Below are positions 1 through 5,709 of a stretch of 6,198 bases of DNA, in pieces. The DNA comes from Desulfobacterales bacterium C00003106 (GTDB lineage: Bacteria; Desulfobacterota; Desulfobacteria; Desulfobacterales; C00003106): assembly GCA_001751015.1 (NCBI GenBank), contig MAXM01000230.1, positions 1-6,198 on the forward strand, read 5' to 3'. Position numbers and translations under genes: made by a program. Numbering within the stretch: the stretch's first letter is position 1; every line of letters starts with the position of its first letter. The notes under the pieces were generated by a model, which was not told the origin of the DNA, did not search any database, and saw only the letters and a program-made list of their open reading frames with translations.

Positions 1-170
1 GGTCTATACCTCGGAAGGTTATAAATTGCGTTTTTTTCGGTGAGCAATGAGCATCAAGAACAAGGCGCGAAGGTGCGGAATAGCAAGCTATTTCAAGCCT
101 GAGCAACACAGCTATTGATGTTCATGGCCGGAGAAAAATCGCAAGTTATGGCCTTTCGAGGTATATATCC
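1..170. repeat. Long imperfect palindrome (element 1), possibly cut by the window edge
   Basis: Positions 5-30 pair with 140-165: of 26 positions, 22 are Watson-Crick, 3 are G-T wobbles and 1 is a mismatch. The T-run at 31-37 faces the A-run at 134-138, and 47-57 pairs with 115-125. The apex at 77-94 reads GGAATAGCAAGCTATTTC, and shorter paired blocks lie at 71-74/97-100. Most departures from perfect pairing in the outer arm are wobbles on the plus strand. There is no convincing open reading frame inside. It lies just beyond the 3' end of the minus-strand operon, where its RNA form could act as a strong hairpin and terminator (inference). G1 still pairs with C169, so the left arm may continue outside the window. 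It shares its apex with the repeat at 4267-4446, which argues for a dispersed repeat family, not a gene-specific structure. Confidence 0.82.
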
Positions 171-265
171 CGACCAGATTTGAAGAGGTTGTTGTCACCA
201 ACTACAATCATGTTTGTCTTGACAACTATGAAAATGTGGTGCAGGTGGATCTGCTTTTAGCGTAA
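119..265 (+). pseudogene. Possible 3' remnant of an unidentified plus-strand gene
   Basis: The plus frame opened by the TGA at 116-118 stays open for 48 codons to a TAA at 263-265. The part beyond the palindrome reads like ordinary protein (for example RFEEVVVTNYNHVCLDNYEN, then VVQVDLLLA). The first 17 or so codons lie inside the right arm of the palindrome and are probably not original coding sequence. No start codon with a ribosome site is visible, and the same frame on the left side stops at 41-43. The simplest reading is the tail of a gene interrupted by the palindromic element. A chance open stretch between genes is equally possible. Its stop region overlaps the convergent methyltransferase-like gene by 9 bp. 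I do not recognise the family. Confidence 0.25.
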
Positions 266-1321
266 GCCTTGCAGTGAGGCAGAGACGTCCCGGTTCAATT
301 CCAACACCTTTAACGCGTGTTCAAGGTCGATGGCGCCTGTGCCGCAGCTCGGTGTGATGATGGATTGCGCAAGGAGCTGTGTTGCGTCTATGCCGAGGGC
401 CTCGACCTGGCCTGCCTGTTCCTTCCACTTTTGCACCAGGGCTTCTGCTGTCTCTCTTTCTATGTCTTCTTTGTTTGCCGTTGGCACGATTCCCCAGGCC
501 AGGGTCTTTTTCTCTTTGAGAAAGGCCGCAAGTTCTTTTGCATAGAGTATCAGACGGTCAAAATACCCATAGGCATCAAAGCTCAGGATGTCTGCCGGCG
601 AGTCCAGGATCAATGACCAGTCCGTGTTCGCGCAGACGTGCACACCGGCCAATCCGCCTTCCTGATGAACCTGGTCGATTACTTCACTAAGGACTTTCCT
701 GACAGCCTCCTTAGACACACCGGTAAGGGCGGAAGATCCGAATCCGGCAAGGCCCGGTTCATCGAAAAAGATAATGACCGGACTGTTGAACTGTTTCAGT
801 TGCGCCGCCTGCCATCTGGCCTTGAGGGCAATGGTCTTTGTTACCGCGTCAAGGAGCCGCTCGTCATAAAAGACCGCCTGCTTGTTCTGGTCGCAAATAC
901 CTATGGCGAGTGTGACAGGCCCTGTTATCTGTCCCTTGATTGCAAATGGGGGCGGGGCAGCGGTAAGCGCGTCTCTTAGAAGAAAAAACCCCGGAGCGGA
1001 TTTGCTTGTAAGGACAAACCGGGAGGTCTCAAGAGGTGTTATGCCTTCTGTGACTGCAAGGTACTCCTCGTAGAACTCCAGGAGCTGTTCTTCAAAGGCC
1101 GGCAGCGAAGAATCAAGGATCATACGGTCATCCGAGACGCAAAGTCCGGGCAGGCCGGATACAAATTGCGTCAACAGTCCTTCCCCGGGATAAACAGGGA
1201 GCTGTACCCACACGGGTATATCCGGCGTATGCTTCATCACGATCCTGAGCGCCTCATCGTGATCCTTTGTCGGGAGACTTCCGATAAGGGTGGCCCTTGC
1301 TTTTGGTTGGAAATCACTCAT
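257..1321 (-). CDS. Short MetE/UROD-superfamily methyltransferase-like protein (core-MetE-like)
   Basis: This is a 354-residue protein resembling the C-terminal catalytic barrel of cobalamin-independent methionine synthase without its N-terminal half. Visible landmarks are TLIGSLP (11-17), PVWVQLP (36-42), IKGQITGPVT (128-137), FFDEPGL (185-191), HVCANTDW (228-235), SFDAYGY (247-253), WGIVPT (276-281) and TPSCGTGA (323-330). H228, C230 and C326 sit where MetE zinc ligands are expected; the usual Glu ligand is not obvious, and D249 is a candidate substitute. Related stand-alone proteins are proposed to transfer methyl groups from a corrinoid or other donor to a thiol such as homocysteine; the substrate here is inferred. 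The start is ATG at 1319-1321, sharing ATGAGTGA with the end of the upstream gene. The frame is open 53 codons further upstream, but that stretch overlaps the YkgJ-family gene and is not family sequence. The product is probably cytosolic and is last in the operon. Confidence 0.82.
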   Translation of the reverse strand: MSDFQPKARATLIGSLPTKDHDEALRIVMKHTPDIPVWVQLPVYPGEGLLTQFVSGLPGLCVSDDRMILDSSLPAFEEQLLEFYEEYLAVTEGITPLETSRFVLTSKSAPGFFLLRDALTAAPPPFAIKGQITGPVTLAIGICDQNKQAVFYDERLLDAVTKTIALKARWQAAQLKQFNSPVIIFFDEPGLAGFGSSALTGVSKEAVRKVLSEVIDQVHQEGGLAGVHVCANTDWSLILDSPADILSFDAYGYFDRLILYAKELAAFLKEKKTLAWGIVPTANKEDIERETAEALVQKWKEQAGQVEALGIDATQLLAQSIITPSCGTGAIDLEHALKVLELNRDVSASLQGLR

Positions 1322-2108
1322 CTCCAGCCCCTTTTTTTGCGGTAATCGTCCCTTCACCAAAGAAGATCGATTTGAGCCATTCACACCCGAGCTGCAACAG
1401 ACCGGCCTCTGTCTCTTTCGCCTTTTCCACAAGATCCCCGGGGATTTCGTAAAGCGACAAGAGCTTGCTTTCGAAAACAAATTGCCGCAATTGTTCTGTA
1501 TTATAGCTCACCATAAAAAACATTTCACGACTTTTTTCGCTGAGTTGCGCCTTGCTGCCAAAGGAACGTTTGCGCAACACGAGTTCCATCCACCTCCGGT
1601 TCACATCGTCATACTCGTCGATGCCCTGGTCTTTCTTCCATTCCGCCACAGTCCATTCTGTTTTTTCGTCGAATCCGAGACAATGCTTTTCCTTTACAAA
1701 AAAATAGAACTCCTCGTGGTCGGACGCCTCCTTTTCCCTCAGGTTGGCCAGTCCCAAAGGATAATACCTGCAGGATGAAGGACGGTCGTCATATATGAGA
1801 CAACCTTCCGGGCGGACAAACGGACAGTTTTTTTCTTCGTCATCCAGCATTTTGAGGGTCGCTACCGGAAGCCCGTATTTTTTTAGCAGTTCCGGTTCCG
1901 TGTACATGGCGAGAAACTGCGAAGCAGAGAGGTCAAGCCGGTTTTTCATCCGGATGACATCGTACGGAGTCAGCATGATATCGATATCGTTACAGCATTT
2001 AGTAAAGCACTTCAGCTCCTTGTGACACAAGAAATTGAATTTGCTGTCACTGAAAAGCTGTATCGGTTCTATTCGTGATTTGTCCTTCTCATTTTTTGTT
2101 TCAGACAT
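1314..2108 (-). CDS. YkgJ-family cysteine-cluster protein
   Basis: This 264-residue soluble protein belongs to the YkgJ/UPF0153 group, whose clustered cysteines are thought to bind iron-sulfur or zinc. Cysteines are C28, C34, C38 and C39 near the N-terminus (FLCHKELKCFTKCC), then C95 (NCPF), C103 (GCLIYDDRP) and C113 (SSCRYYPLG), with C143 further on. The GCLIYDDRPSSCRYYP block is the most diagnostic part of the family. Residues from about 150 onward are a charged, mostly helical tail with no motif that I recognise. There is no signal peptide or membrane segment. The start at 2108 has a good Shine-Dalgarno and lies 6 bp after the radical SAM stop; its 3' end overlaps the methyltransferase-like gene by 8 bp. 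The exact role of the family is unknown. Placement beside a radical SAM gene makes a part in metal or cluster handling conceivable, but this is inference. Confidence 0.88.
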   Translation of the reverse strand: MSETKNEKDKSRIEPIQLFSDSKFNFLCHKELKCFTKCCNDIDIMLTPYDVIRMKNRLDLSASQFLAMYTEPELLKKYGLPVATLKMLDDEEKNCPFVRPEGCLIYDDRPSSCRYYPLGLANLREKEASDHEEFYFFVKEKHCLGFDEKTEWTVAEWKKDQGIDEYDDVNRRWMELVLRKRSFGSKAQLSEKSREMFFMVSYNTEQLRQFVFESKLLSLYEIPGDLVEKAKETEAGLLQLGCEWLKSIFFGEGTITAKKGAGDE

Positions 2109-2114
2109 TGATTC

Positions 2115-3158
2115 CTATTCTCCTTTATCATTACTTTCTTTCAGCAGACAGCAGGCTATCCTGTATTCCGGCGTTCCGTCCGCGTTGTACCGCAGATTTG
2201 CCGGTTGCAATATCCTGTTCATGACGCATCCTTCCGGTATGGTCAGTTGGAAGAGTTCCCGTTCCCTGATCCCGGAAGATGGTGTCAGGCTTTCTTCCGA
2301 GATCACAAACGAATGTATTGGGAAGTCCTCACATAACGGGCATTGATATACCCTTCCATTGGGAAATATGAAGAAGTTTTCCGCCACCAGTCCCGCGCAC
2401 TCGAAAGGTTCGCCTTTTTCCAGAAAGACTTTTGGATATGTGACGTCTATCCCGAGGGAGACCGCTTCTGCGGCAACTTGCGGCACGATTCCGGTCCACT
2501 CGTCTTTTGTCAACTGGAGGTTTGCTCCTTTTTTTGACGGTCTTCCTCTGATGCCGATCACCTGTATGAAAAACCGCTCGATCCCGAGGTCCTTGAGCAA
2601 GGGGGGCATCTTCTCAAGTTCATGGATGTTCAGTTTGCTGACCGTATATATGAGGTTGACGCGGAAATCTGCGGAAGCAGCCTTTTTGATCCCCTGAGTA
2701 CAGTTCCTGTAACATCCTTTTCCCCTGATTGCATCATTTGTTTGCTCTGTGGCCCCGTCAAGACTGAAGTTAAAATAGTCAACCTCGTCGGGCGTTACCT
2801 TTTTGAGTATGTCGTTGAAAAGATATCCGTTGGTGTCGATGGTGATCGATCTGTATCCTATATCTTTTGCCCCTTTGACGCAAAGATCGAGCTGGGGATG
2901 AAGGGTCGGCTCGCCGCCCAGGAAGACGATATTTGTCTCTTTTTTTTCATCAAAAAGATGTTTGAGCCATTGGATCACGGTGGCGGACGGGAGCGTCTCC
3001 GTTCCATGCTGAACAGGATTTATGTAACAGTGGCGGCACCGAAGATTGCATTCAGTCAGTATATGAAAGAATATATTTCGCTCGTTTTTTCTGAATGTTA
3101 CAGTATGTTTTTTCAACAGTTCCTCAATTGTTCGTAACCCTGACCCCTGAACTCTCAC
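2115..3158 (-). CDS. Radical SAM protein with SPASM/twitch-like C-terminal cysteines
   Basis: The canonical CxxxCxxC [4Fe-4S] motif is C37-NLR-C41-RH-C44, within ILTECNLRCRHCY. The GGEP motif for SAM binding is at 81-84, and TIDTNG (106-111) and NFSLDG (130-135) match the barrel strands of this family. The C-terminal part has C254-x13-G268-x4-C273 and then C276 (ECAG...NGRVYQCPLC), which fits the CX9-15GX4C signature of SPASM/twitch auxiliary-cluster domains; C311, C336 and C337 follow. Such proteins often modify peptides or enzymes, but no precursor peptide is visible nearby and the substrate is unknown. The longest start is GTG at 3158, overlapping the deaminase stop as GTGA. A TTG at 3116 (333 residues) has a better-spaced GAGG before it. 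It sits between the deaminase and YkgJ-family genes in the operon. Confidence 0.9.
   Translation of the reverse strand: MRVQGSGLRTIEELLKKHTVTFRKNERNIFFHILTECNLRCRHCYINPVQHGTETLPSATVIQWLKHLFDEKKETNIVFLGGEPTLHPQLDLCVKGAKDIGYRSITIDTNGYLFNDILKKVTPDEVDYFNFSLDGATEQTNDAIRGKGCYRNCTQGIKKAASADFRVNLIYTVSKLNIHELEKMPPLLKDLGIERFFIQVIGIRGRPSKKGANLQLTKDEWTGIVPQVAAEAVSLGIDVTYPKVFLEKGEPFECAGLVAENFFIFPNGRVYQCPLCEDFPIHSFVISEESLTPSSGIRERELFQLTIPEGCVMNRILQPANLRYNADGTPEYRIACCLLKESNDKGE
2118..2126 (-). promoter_or_regulatory. Ribosome binding site of the YkgJ-family gene
   Basis: On the minus strand the sequence reads AAAGGAGAA, followed about 9 nt later by ATG at 2108. It lies inside the last codons of the radical SAM gene, so translation of the two genes is probably linked. 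This strong site supports the 2108 start. Confidence 0.75.
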
Positions 3159-3652
3159 TCCAGCGTGTATCTTGCAAGCAGGCTTTCCTTCCAGTAGTTA
3201 TTTGCCGGATTTGAAAAAAATTTCTTGAAAAGCGCAAGGCTTTCGTTTCTCAGGACATGCGGGGTGATTGTTATTTCCATGTCCGCATAGAGCGGTTTGA
3301 GTTGTTTCAGATCAAGTTCAGTTCCTCCACTCATTGCATCCTCATACGCATAGACGATCTTCCTGATTCCGTTCAGGATCAAAGCGGAGTAACACATGAG
3401 ACACGGCTCCATGGTGGAGTAGATCGTGATCTTTGATCTCTCAAAAGATCCTGCGAGTTCGTTCAATCTGCGCAGGCAGACGATTTCGGCATGGTCGAGT
3501 TCATTTCTTGTGGCCTGGACGCTGTTTTTTCGGACCCCGGTCGCTATGATCCTGTCTTCACAGACCATGATGCACCCTACAGGAAATTCACCTTCCTTGA
3601 GCGCCTTTTTCGCCTCATCAAGGGCCATTTTCATGTAATATTCGTGGTCCAT
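3155..3652 (-). CDS. Zinc-dependent nucleoside/cytidine-type deaminase (TadA/CMP-deaminase fold)
   Basis: This 165-residue protein carries the full deaminase signature: PVG (24-26), H54-A-E56 in ELDHAEIVCLRR, and P83-C84-LM-C87 in STMEPCLMCYSA. H54, C84 and C87 would hold zinc and E56 would shuttle the proton. Length and order match the TadA / guanine deaminase / dCMP deaminase fold. The region before the HAE is NELDHAE instead of the NDPTAHAE typical of tRNA adenosine deaminase, and the stretch after the second motif (YAYEDAMSGGTELD) is not standard TadA either. I therefore call only a nucleoside or base deaminase and leave the substrate open. The ATG at 3650-3652 follows the upstream stop by 9 bp and has no clear Shine-Dalgarno, so it may depend on coupling. 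Its stop overlaps the radical SAM GTG start. Confidence 0.88.
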   Translation of the reverse strand: MDHEYYMKMALDEAKKALKEGEFPVGCIMVCEDRIIATGVRKNSVQATRNELDHAEIVCLRRLNELAGSFERSKITIYSTMEPCLMCYSALILNGIRKIVYAYEDAMSGGTELDLKQLKPLYADMEITITPHVLRNESLALFKKFFSNPANNYWKESLLARYTLE

Positions 3653-3661
3653 GAGAAAATG

Positions 3662-4222
3662 TCAGACATCCTTTCCTGTTCGCCGGCCCAAATTCCATGT
3701 GCAACTTCCGACTACGTCAAAGACGTATAGAATACGGGCTTCTTTCTCCGCCTGTTTGGCCGGGATGGATTGAAATTCTCTCTTGTCAATGATCGCTGAG
3801 GCCTCCTTTTTCGACGGTATGGCGTCAAGACCATGACCAACTACGTTGCCCGAGCAGGTATCCATGATTTGCGCATCCCTGCCGTTGGTAACGACCGTGA
3901 CGGGGACCTGACACGATTCAAGGAGTCGCGCCGCAGCCACGGACGGCCTTTCACGCGTTACGAGAGATCCGGGGGCATACCGGATTATCATGATGGTCTT
4001 CTCATCCACCCTGACGACAAAATCGATCCTCACCTCCGCGTTATTTCCGTCAATGGAAAAGGGCAACTTCACATCAGGAATGATATCGCTCTTAAGATAT
4101 CCTTTTGTTTCAACGAGAAGCCGTGCGATTTTCTGACGGTATCTTTCATCATCCGTATCATCAATGACAGCGCCCGTGATGAAATCCACGGTCTTTCCAA
4201 GTATAAGATGATGATCAGACAT
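3662..4222 (-). CDS. HsdR-N-terminal-like domain protein (type I restriction R-subunit N-domain, putative degenerate nuclease)
   Basis: Reading from ATG 4222 gives 186 residues resembling the small stand-alone proteins annotated as type I restriction enzyme R N-terminal domain (HSDR_N_2). Landmarks are ERYRQKIARLLVETKGYLKSD (split around 26-46), EVRIDFVV (63-70), IIRYAPGSLVTRERPSVAAA (79-98) and VPVTVVTNGRDAQIMD (106-121). D67 matches the PD-(D/E)xK aspartate, but the place of the later E-x-K is IRY, so catalysis may be lost. No methylase, specificity or helicase subunit is nearby, so this is not a complete restriction system. The frame is open to 4303, but the added 27 residues come largely from the repeat element. 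ATG 4222 has no good Shine-Dalgarno; the nearest AAGG is about 18 nt away. It is first in the five-gene operon. The biological role is unknown. Confidence 0.75.
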   Translation of the reverse strand: MSDHHLILGKTVDFITGAVIDDTDDERYRQKIARLLVETKGYLKSDIIPDVKLPFSIDGNNAEVRIDFVVRVDEKTIMIIRYAPGSLVTRERPSVAAARLLESCQVPVTVVTNGRDAQIMDTCSGNVVGHGLDAIPSKKEASAIIDKREFQSIPAKQAEKEARILYVFDVVGSCTWNLGRRTGKDV

Positions 4223-4234
4223 GTGGTAACCAAT

Positions 4235-4264
4235 ATTAAACCTTGCCGATAAAGTAAAGAGCAA
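4235..4264 (-). promoter_or_regulatory. Candidate sigma-70 promoter for the minus-strand operon
   Basis: On the minus strand TTGCTC (4259-4264) is followed after 18 bp by TTTAAT (4235-4240). The -10 matches the consensus at five of six positions, the -35 only at three. Transcription would start a few bases before ATG 4222, giving an almost leaderless mRNA, which would fit the missing Shine-Dalgarno. The -35 lies directly beside the left end of the repeat at 4267. This is weak evidence based on consensus only. Confidence 0.25.
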
Positions 4265-4266
4265 AA

Positions 4267-4446
4267 GGAACGGGGACGGAATAACTTCCCCAGGCAGGCG
4301 CATAGATTTGGGTCAAATTTGTTCGATCTCAAATCACAAAAGTTGATGGAATAGCAGGCTATTTTGATGCTTTTGGGATTTGAGATCGGGCAAAGGTGGC
4401 CTGAAGCTGTGATGCATAGTTGAGGAAGTTATTCCGTCCCCGTTCC
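4267..4446. repeat. MITE-like palindromic element (element 2) with perfect 23-bp terminal inverted repeats
   Basis: The outer ends, 4267-4289 (beginning GGAACGGGGACGGAATAAC) and 4424-4446 (ending TTCCGTCCCCGTTCC), are exact reverse complements over 23 bp. Pairing stops immediately on both sides, which defines the element as 180 bp. Inside lies a second, nested hairpin (4324-4388). No reading frame in it looks coding, and it encodes no transposase, so any movement would have to be in trans. No clean target-site duplication is seen. Similar GGAACGGGGACGG ends are, to my recollection, common near IS200-like/REP-associated transposases of related bacteria; this is not verified. It occupies most of the divergent intergenic region between the operon and dgt and probably contributes 5' leader or promoter-proximal sequence to one or both. 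Confidence 0.88.
4324..4388. repeat. Nested 65-bp hairpin within element 2
   Basis: CGATCTCAAATCACAAAAG (4324-4342) pairs with 4370-4388 at 18 of 19 positions, the exception being A4336 against G4376. Pairing then continues through wobble pairs into the apex GGAATAGCAGGCTATTTT (4348-4365), with a CAGG loop at 4355-4358. On the plus strand the non-canonical positions of the apex flank are mostly G-T, so the plus strand folds better than the minus strand. Confidence 0.85.
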
Positions 4447-4480
4447 AAAGAGACCTCAGACGAAAATCAGGGGACTGACT

Positions 4481-4510
4481 TTGCGCTTTGAAAGCAGGCA
4501 TATTTATGAT
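4481..4510 (+). promoter_or_regulatory. Candidate promoter for dgt
   Basis: TTGCGC (4481-4486) and TATGAT (4505-4510) are separated by 18 bp, and an A/T-rich stretch follows at 4511-4529. The -10 is good (five of six) and the -35 is poor. An alternative -35, TTGAAA at 4488-4493, has no equally good -10 at proper spacing. The site lies between element 2 and dgt, so dgt could be transcribed independently of the repeat. Confidence 0.25.
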
Positions 4511-4554
4511 AAAGATAACATTTTTTATTGAACCCATTCGACCAATCAACCGGC

Positions 4555-4558
4555 GGAG
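4555..4558 (+). promoter_or_regulatory. Ribosome binding site of dgt
   Basis: GGAG within CGGCGGAGCA lies 6 nt before the ATG at 4565. This decides the dgt start in favour of the long form beginning MSICDELQTR, ahead of internal methionines. Confidence 0.8.
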
Positions 4559-4564
4559 CAACGC

Positions 4565-5617
4565 ATGTCGATTTGTGATGAATTGCAAACGCGGGAGGAA
4601 GAGATACTTTCTCCTCATGCCTGTCCGAGTTCCCGATCAAAGGGAAGGGAACGGCCGGAGGCCCCATGCATAATACGGACTGCGTTTCAGAGGGATCGGG
4701 ATCGTATCGTATACTGCAATGCGTTCAGGCGCCTGAAGCACAAGACACAGGTATTCCTTGCCCCTCTTGGCGACCATTACCGCACGCGCCTGACTCATAC
4801 CGTGGAGGTCTCCGAGATTGCCCGTGTCATCGCGCGGAGTCTTCGGTTGAATGAGGATCTTGCAGAGGCAATAGCCCTGGGCCATGATTTGGGTCATACC
4901 CCTTTTGGGCATGGCGGGGAGACAGTCCTGAATGAGATTCATCCCGGTGGATTCCGGCACAACGAGCAAAGCCTGAGGGTGGTTGATGTATTAGAAAACA
5001 ACGGGAGAGGGCTGAACCTGACGTGGGAGGTCAGGGACGGGATTCTCAAACACTCAAAGGGGCATGGCGAGGTTGTTCCGGATGATCTGAACAAATTGGC
5101 CATGACAATGGAGGGGAGGGTGGTCAGGATAGCGGATATCATGGCCTACCTCAACCACGATCTCGACGATGCCATCAGGAGCGGCGTGATCAGAGGAACG
5201 GATGTCCCTTCCAACTGTAGCAAATTCCTGGGATACGAGCATTCTACCCGTGTAACAACAATGATCAAAGACCTTATTTTTTCGAGCGTGGTGGATGAAG
5301 AGCGTATGGAGCTGAGATTCAGCGAACCCGGATTTGAGGCCATAACCCATCTCAGGCTCTTTTTGTATAATAATGTCTACAGGTCGGAAAGGGTTCACAG
5401 GGAGTTCATAAAGGCAAAGAGAGTCCTTTCCGACCTGTATTACCACTTCCTGGACAACAAGGACTACCTGAAACAGAAATTTCTTGAAATAGAAATGAGA
5501 GGAATTCCTGCGGAAACACCGCTTGAAAGGAGAGTATGTGACTTTATTGCGAGCATAACCGATCGGCATGCCTTGAGCCTTTATGAGAAGATATTTCTTC
5601 CCACTTCGCTGTTTTGA
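4565..5617 (+). CDS. dgt: Deoxyguanosinetriphosphate triphosphohydrolase-like protein (HD domain)
   Basis: This 350-residue HD-superfamily enzyme is predicted to hydrolyse dGTP or other dNTPs to the deoxynucleoside and inorganic triphosphate, so helping control dNTP pools in the cytosol. The metal-binding set is visible: H78 in RTRLTHTVEV, H107-D108 in GHDLGHTPFGHGGE (106-119) and D191 in RIADIMAYLNHDLDDA. Other family blocks are YCNAFRRLKHKTQVF (50-64), RHNEQSLRVV (131-140) and RDGILKHSKG (157-166). The length fits the shorter dGTPase-like class, not the roughly 500-residue E. coli Dgt, so exact dNTP preference and allostery cannot be read. It is divergently transcribed from the five-gene operon, across element 2. 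No strong intrinsic terminator follows. Gene identity is firm; functional linkage to its neighbours is not shown. Confidence 0.94.
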   Translation: MSICDELQTREEEILSPHACPSSRSKGRERPEAPCIIRTAFQRDRDRIVYCNAFRRLKHKTQVFLAPLGDHYRTRLTHTVEVSEIARVIARSLRLNEDLAEAIALGHDLGHTPFGHGGETVLNEIHPGGFRHNEQSLRVVDVLENNGRGLNLTWEVRDGILKHSKGHGEVVPDDLNKLAMTMEGRVVRIADIMAYLNHDLDDAIRSGVIRGTDVPSNCSKFLGYEHSTRVTTMIKDLIFSSVVDEERMELRFSEPGFEAITHLRLFLYNNVYRSERVHREFIKAKRVLSDLYYHFLDNKDYLKQKFLEIEMRGIPAETPLERRVCDFIASITDRHALSLYEKIFLPTSLF

Positions 5618-5679
5618 TGTGGCTGTTGGTATTTTTGGCATCATTCATTCAAATATTGCCGAAGGAAGTGAAAGAAAGA

Positions 5680-5709
5680 GTATTAACGTAATACCTTGAT
5701 TTTTCAAGG
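5680..5709. promoter_or_regulatory. Two adjoining small dyads upstream of the 77-residue gene
   Basis: GTATTA-ACG-TAATAC (5680-5694) is a perfect 6-bp dyad, and CCTTGA-TTTT-TCAAGG (5694-5709) is a perfect 6-bp hairpin with a 4-nt loop; they share base C5694. Neither is followed by a T-run, so a classic terminator is unlikely. They are followed by three GCTAA copies (5710, 5716, 5730). The first dyad could be an operator and the second an RNA hairpin. Apart from these and a ribosome site, I see nothing else in 5618-5762. Confidence 0.4.

Noticed and set aside
1322..1480. 53-codon N-terminal extension of the methyltransferase-like frame
   Set aside because: It overlaps the YkgJ-family gene, is rich in Lys, Arg and Ser like an out-of-frame translation, and the family sequence starts at the 1321 ATG.
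1290..1778. 162-residue open frame on the plus strand
   Set aside because: It lies antisense to the YkgJ-family and methyltransferase-like genes, both strongly supported, and has no family motif.
3662..4222. Part of a type I restriction-modification or defence system
   Set aside because: Only an HsdR-N-like domain is present, without methylase, specificity or helicase genes, and its catalytic motif looks incomplete.
4223..4303. Longer start for the HsdR-N-like gene at 4303
   Set aside because: About half of the added residues would be encoded by the end of the palindromic element, and the family-like sequence begins near ATG 4222.
4256..4452. AAAGAG on both sides of element 2 as a target-site duplication
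   Set aside because: The left copy (4256-4261) is five bases away from the element end while the right copy (4447-4452) is adjacent, and the motif is short and simple.
4488..4673. Plus-strand open frame overlapping the dgt start
   Set aside because: It is in another frame over the well-supported dgt N-terminus, lacks a ribosome site and ends in low-quality sequence.
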